DNA from: Halomonas litopenaei
GTDB taxonomy: Bacteria; Pseudomonadota; Gammaproteobacteria; Pseudomonadales; Halomonadaceae
Assembly (NCBI RefSeq): GCF_017303055.1
Contig: NZ_JAEKJT010000004.1
Span: forward strand, 310,001 to 374,000
Direction: 5' to 3'
DNA: 64,000 bases
The notes below the pieces were generated by a model that had not been told where the DNA came from, ran no database searches, and saw only the letters and a program-made list of their open reading frames with translations. The position numbers were made by a program, and so were the translations under genes. Below, one piece after another: positions 60,363-64,000 of this stretch (position 1 is the first letter of the stretch; each line of letters opens with the position of its first letter).

Positions 60363-61388
60363 ATGCAGCCTATGGTGCGTGCTGCTGCTCTGACCGGCTA
60401 TCCGACCCTGCTCAGCGAGTTGGGAGGCAGTGCCCATCAGGCGCTGGCTCGCCTGTCCTTGCCTGGCGACTACCTTGACCGCCCCGACCGCCTTATTCCG
60501 GTGGCGACCAAGATCGACTTGCTCGAGCTGGGCGCTCAGCTCAGCGGCTGTCGCCATTTCGGCCTGCTGCTGGGACGCCACCAGAACATTTCCATGCTGG
60601 GCATGGTGGGTCTGCTGATTCAGCAGTGCGACACCCTGCGTGAGGCCATGGTCACCATTGCCGATCAGATCGGTCGGCATGTACAGGGCCTTGAGGTCAG
60701 ACTGGAAGAGCGCGACGACCAGGCCCACTATCACTTCACCTATCGGGTTCCCGGCTACATCAGGCCATCACGCCAGCATAACGACAACACCCTGATGGGG
60801 GCCTACAACATCCTCACCTTCCTGTATGGCGAACCGATCAAGCTGCGCGCCGTCTACCTGTGTGGCGAAGAGCCCAAGGACCTGGAACCCTACACCCAGC
60901 AATTCCATGCCGCCCTGCGCTTCAACCATCCGGAGAACACCCTGGTCTTCGACCGGCATTGCCTTGACCACGCGATTGCCGGGGGCAGCCCCGCGCTGCG
61001 CAGACTGATCAACTCCTTGCTGCATCGTCACCGCTGGGACGATATCGAAAGCAAGGTGGAGTGGATCATCACCAACCTGCTGCCGCTGGATCAGGTCAGC
61101 CTGGAGGCGGTGGCCACGGCGCTGGATGTCCCACCGCGCACGCTGCAGGACCGGCTGCTCAAGCGAGGCCTCAGCTTTCAGCACTTGCTGGACCGGGTCC
61201 GCATGCGCAGCGCTCAGGTGTATATGCTGGACACCCACCTTAGCCTCACCGAGATCGCCGACCTGCTGGGCTATAGCCAGCTCAGCGCATTGACTCGCAG
61301 TTTCAAGCGCGTCATGGGCGAGAGTCCTGCCCAATGGCGACGAAAGCATAAGGCTGAAACGGCCAATATTGCGTCATTTGTCAAGTAA
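60363..61388 (+). CDS. AraC-family regulator with arabinose-binding-type N-terminal domain
   Basis: 341 aa. The N-terminal effector domain (PF12625-like; for example HFGLLLGRHQNISMLGMVGL near residue 63) is followed by the double helix-turn-helix AraC domain (LSLTEIADLLGYSQLSALTR and KRVMGESPAQWRRKH). Regulators of this subgroup often control oxidation of alcohols, carnitine-like or sterol compounds. The start at 60363 has GGAG 8 nt upstream. The same-strand GMC oxidoreductase and aldehyde dehydrogenase genes that follow are its likely targets. Confidence 0.9.
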   Translation: MQPMVRAAALTGYPTLLSELGGSAHQALARLSLPGDYLDRPDRLIPVATKIDLLELGAQLSGCRHFGLLLGRHQNISMLGMVGLLIQQCDTLREAMVTIADQIGRHVQGLEVRLEERDDQAHYHFTYRVPGYIRPSRQHNDNTLMGAYNILTFLYGEPIKLRAVYLCGEEPKDLEPYTQQFHAALRFNHPENTLVFDRHCLDHAIAGGSPALRRLINSLLHRHRWDDIESKVEWIITNLLPLDQVSLEAVATALDVPPRTLQDRLLKRGLSFQHLLDRVRMRSAQVYMLDTHLSLTEIADLLGYSQLSALTRSFKRVMGESPAQWRRKHKAETANIASFVK

Positions 61389-61471
61389 CACGCGCCTTCG
61401 GTCAATCTGTGGCCTCCCGCCTTCACTATGCTCGGGCATGACAATAACGAGACGAGCAGGGGGACCCGGCC

Positions 61472-63295
61472 ATGTCTGCCAGCGAGCAAGCGCACTTCGA
61501 CTTCGACCAGATCATCATCGGCACCGGCTTCGGTGGTTCCGTCAGCGCCCTGCGCCTGTCGGAGCAGGGACATCGGGTCTTGATGCTGGAAAAAGGACGG
61601 CGCTGGAAGGACCAGGAGTTCTCGGATAACTCCTGGAATCTCAAGAAGTTTCTGTGGGCTCCCAAGCTTGGGCTGACAGGCAACCTGCAGATCAGCCTGA
61701 CCCGCAAGATCACCGCCCTGCATGGCGTCGGGGTGGGCGGCGGCTCACTGGTCTACGCCAATGTCCATCTGATTCCCAAGGATGAGGTCTTTGCCGCCGA
61801 ATCCTGGACCCGGGTGCATCACGACTGGAAAGATCGCCTGATGCCCTACTACGGGCTGGCCCAGCGCATGCTCGGGGTCACCAAGAGCCACTACGAGAAT
61901 GCCGCGGATCACGCCCTCAAGGAAACCGCCAGGCGCATGGGCCGTGAGGCCACCTACCAGACCGTCAACACGGGTGTGTTGTTCCCTGAAGACCCCGCCG
62001 ATGGCAGCGGTGCCGGACGTGGCGATCCCTACTTCTCCGGGGACGGCCCCACACGTAACAGCTGTCGCTATTGCGGTGGCTGCACCATGGGCTGTCGCCA
62101 CAACGCCAAGAACACGCTGGTCAAGAACTACCTGTGGTTTGCCGAGCGTAACGGCGTCGAGATTCGTGCCGAGAGCGAAGTCACCCGTATCGAGCCGCTG
62201 GCCACCGATCGCGGAGAGCGTGATGGCAGTGCCGGCTACGAGATCACCGTACAATCCTCGACCGCCCGCTTCGCCAAGAAGCCCTATCGACTGAGGTGCC
62301 GAGGGCTGGTGCTATCCGCCGGGGTGTTCGGCACCATCCCCCTGCTGCTCAAGGCCAGGGATCAGGACAAGACTCTCCCCCGGCTATCGTCGCGGCTGGG
62401 ACGGGAGGTGCGCACCAATTCCGAGACCCTTATCGTCAACACCGCCCGGTTTGCCGATGGGCAGGGCCAGCCCCAGGAAATCTGCCATGGCCCGACCATC
62501 ACCTCGATGTTCGACCCTGACGACGAGACCCGCATCGAGATCAACCGCTTTCCTCGCTACGGTGACGCGACCTTTGCCCTGCAGAGCGCCGTGCCGCTGA
62601 CCGACGCCCAAGGCCAGGTGCCACGCTCTGTCAGCATGTTGATCAACATCCTGCGCCAGCCGCTCAAGACGCTGCGCATGCTCAACCCGGTGGGCAAGTC
62701 CCGCCACTCGATCATCTTTCTGGTGATGCAGACGCGGGATACCTACGTCCACCTGAAAAGCCATCGTCCCTGGTATAGCGCCTTTGCCCCAGGCTGGTCG
62801 GTCTACCAGGACAAGGGCGATCGGGCCCTGACCAACTACTTTCCCATCGCCCACAAGGCCGCTCGGCACTATGTCGCCGCCGCTGGCGGCGGCGATGCCG
62901 GCAATGTGGCTACCGAGGTCCTGTCCGGTGCTCCCAGCACGGCTCACCTGATGGGCGGCGTCGCCATCGGTACCGATGCCGACAACGGGGTGGTCGATGA
63001 CCGTGGCCACGTCTTTGGCTATCACAACCTGCGCGTCATCGACGGCTCGCTGATTCCCGGCAACCTGGGGGTCAACCCGTCGCTGACCATCCTCGCCCTG
63101 GCCGAGTACGCCTGGGCCAACGCCCCTGTGTTTGATCAGGCGCGGGCCGCCAGCGTTCGGCGCGTCCATTTTTCAGCTCCCCTGCCGGGTTCCAGCTCAT
63201 CCCTGGACGGTAGCGGGGACCTGCACGACCTCATCGCCAGCGACGGCGCCAGCCCTTCCCCTACGACGAGCGAACACGCCGGAGCCGACCTATGA
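61472..63295 (+). CDS. GMC-family FAD oxidoreductase (cholesterol oxidase-like)
   Basis: 607 aa. FAD-binding motif IIIGTGFGGSVSALRLSEQG near residue 14, GVGVGGGSLVYANVHLIP near 89, and a C-terminal GMC signature with the catalytic pair region (LMGGVAIGTDADNG and IPGNLGVNPSLTILALAEYA). A Cys-rich insert CRYCGGCTMGCRHNAKNT near 198 is typical of the cholesterol-oxidase branch. It likely oxidises a primary or secondary alcohol, perhaps long-chain; sterol specificity is not shown. The C-terminal tail of about 50 residues is Ser-rich. Ends overlapping the aldehyde dehydrogenase start by ATGA. Confidence 0.88.
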   Translation: MSASEQAHFDFDQIIIGTGFGGSVSALRLSEQGHRVLMLEKGRRWKDQEFSDNSWNLKKFLWAPKLGLTGNLQISLTRKITALHGVGVGGGSLVYANVHLIPKDEVFAAESWTRVHHDWKDRLMPYYGLAQRMLGVTKSHYENAADHALKETARRMGREATYQTVNTGVLFPEDPADGSGAGRGDPYFSGDGPTRNSCRYCGGCTMGCRHNAKNTLVKNYLWFAERNGVEIRAESEVTRIEPLATDRGERDGSAGYEITVQSSTARFAKKPYRLRCRGLVLSAGVFGTIPLLLKARDQDKTLPRLSSRLGREVRTNSETLIVNTARFADGQGQPQEICHGPTITSMFDPDDETRIEINRFPRYGDATFALQSAVPLTDAQGQVPRSVSMLINILRQPLKTLRMLNPVGKSRHSIIFLVMQTRDTYVHLKSHRPWYSAFAPGWSVYQDKGDRALTNYFPIAHKAARHYVAAAGGGDAGNVATEVLSGAPSTAHLMGGVAIGTDADNGVVDDRGHVFGYHNLRVIDGSLIPGNLGVNPSLTILALAEYAWANAPVFDQARAASVRRVHFSAPLPGSSSSLDGSGDLHDLIASDGASPSPTTSEHAGADL

Positions 63296-64000
63296 ACGCG
63301 CCACTCGCCTCCCACGACGATGCGACCCAGGATGACCTGAACGCGGCCTTCACCCTGCAGCGGCAGGCCTATTTGGCAGACCCTGTGCCCGACTATCAGG
63401 CACGCGTGCAGCACCTGCGCGCCCTGGCCAGGATGATCCAGGACCACCAGGAGGCCATTGTCCAGGCGATCAGCGACGATTTCGGCAATCGCGCTCGGGA
63501 AGAAACCCTGTTCTGCGAATTTGTGGTGGTACTCAGCGACATCAAGGATGCCATCAAGCATCTCAAGTCATGGATGCGGCCCCAGCGTCGACGGGTCGAT
63601 CACAGTCTCTACTTTGGCGCCCGCAACAGGGTCATCCCTCAGCCGCTGGGGGTGGTCGGCGTGCTGGTACCCTGGAACTTCCCGCTCAACCTGAGCCTGG
63701 CCCCGCTGATCGGCATCTTTGCCGCCGGCAATCGCGCGCTGGTCAAGATGTCGGATCGCTCGCCTCGCCTGACCCAGCTGCTGATCGATATCTGCCCAAG
63801 CTACTTTGCCGCGGACAAGCTCAGATTCTTCGCCGATGATGGCATGCTTGGGCCACATTTTAGCCGGCTGCCCTTCGATCACCTGGTCTTCACCGGCTCC
63901 ACCGCCACCGGACGCAAGGTGATGGCCAACGCCGCCGAGAACCTGACACCTGTCACCCTGGAGCTGGGGGGCAAGGCTCCGGCGATACTCGCCCCGGATT
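63292..64000 (+). CDS. Aldehyde dehydrogenase, coniferyl aldehyde dehydrogenase type (3' end outside window)
   Basis: First 236 codons of an NAD(P)+-dependent aldehyde dehydrogenase: MNAPLASHDDATQDDLNAAF, then PQPLGVVGVLVPWNFPLNLS near residue 121, FTGSTATGRKVMANA near 200 and the catalytic Glu in TLELGGKAPAI near 222. The short N-terminus and the W-M-R-P-Q pattern are those of the coniferyl/long-chain aldehyde dehydrogenase group. The catalytic cysteine lies beyond the window. Translationally coupled (ATGA) to the GMC oxidoreductase, suggesting alcohol to aldehyde to acid oxidation. Confidence 0.92.
   Translation, partial: MNAPLASHDDATQDDLNAAFTLQRQAYLADPVPDYQARVQHLRALARMIQDHQEAIVQAISDDFGNRAREETLFCEFVVVLSDIKDAIKHLKSWMRPQRRRVDHSLYFGARNRVIPQPLGVVGVLVPWNFPLNLSLAPLIGIFAAGNRALVKMSDRSPRLTQLLIDICPSYFAADKLRFFADDGMLGPHFSRLPFDHLVFTGSTATGRKVMANAAENLTPVTLELGGKAPAILAPD

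Overview
The window looks like a chromosomal segment of a GC-rich, marine or halophilic gammaproteobacterium. Halomonadaceae (Halomonas-like) is my best guess, inferred from gene content and order: a seven-function Mrp Na+/H+ antiporter operon with fused A and B subunits, a Pseudomonas-like ccoNOQP-ccoGHIS-anr block, prkA-yeaH-spoVR, HiPIP, and a TRAP-type malonate system. Nearly everything is housekeeping or metabolic. I see no prophage, insertion sequence, integrase, CRISPR array or rRNA gene.

Layout. 1-7.3 kb: a truncated cryptochrome-DASH gene (minus) diverges from the Mrp antiporter operon mrpA(B)CDEFG. 7.4-12 kb: hemH, a second photolyase of the iron-sulfur type coupled to a DCC-family protein, a 14-copy 15-bp tandem array, and two small conserved or hypothetical genes. 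12-19.4 kb (all minus): dnaB, rplI, a membrane protein, rpsR, rpsF, rlmB, rnr. 19.4-21.8 kb: three identical tRNA-Leu(CAG) genes, a secreted-type nuclease, a stand-alone Lrp ligand-binding domain, HiPIP. 21.9-29.4 kb (minus): spoVR/ycgB, yeaH, prkA, fadH. 29.7-30.2 kb: a five-tRNA operon (Val-Asp-Asp-Val-Asp, minus). 30.4-42 kb: a small alpha/beta hydrolase, the cbb3 oxidase operon and its maturation genes, the Fnr/Anr regulator, ttcA. 42.2-51.6 kb: a small membrane protein, a DnaQ-like exonuclease, a cNMP/CBS/DUF294 protein, a sodium:solute symporter with its small subunit, and divergently a giant SSS-type hybrid histidine kinase. 51.7-60.2 kb: selO, then a malonate locus (GntR regulator, TRAP P/Q/M, malonyl-CoA decarboxylase, malonyl-CoA synthetase). 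60.3-64 kb: an AraC regulator, a GMC oxidoreductase and a truncated aldehyde dehydrogenase.

How it fits together. The Mrp complex handles Na+/H+ and alkaline stress. The cbb3 block is a complete micro-aerobic respiration unit, with a near-consensus Anr/FNR box before ccoN and its probable regulator at the end of the block. The symporter/kinase locus looks like an uptake-and-sensing unit for a small carboxylate such as acetate. The mat locus imports malonate, activates it to malonyl-CoA and decarboxylates it to acetyl-CoA, with a 14-bp palindrome placed to act as its operator.

I did not find an obviously new multi-gene system. The most unusual signal is structural. Short tandem arrays with 13-16-bp units sit at, or just after, the stop codons of several unrelated genes (10501-10710, 15839-15877, 20850-20890, 41090-41159, 42221-42265), with a 7-bp array near another. 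Second in interest is a TTGTAC-type inverted repeat covering the cry-DASH promoter, with a related TTGTACAA element before the second photolyase gene.
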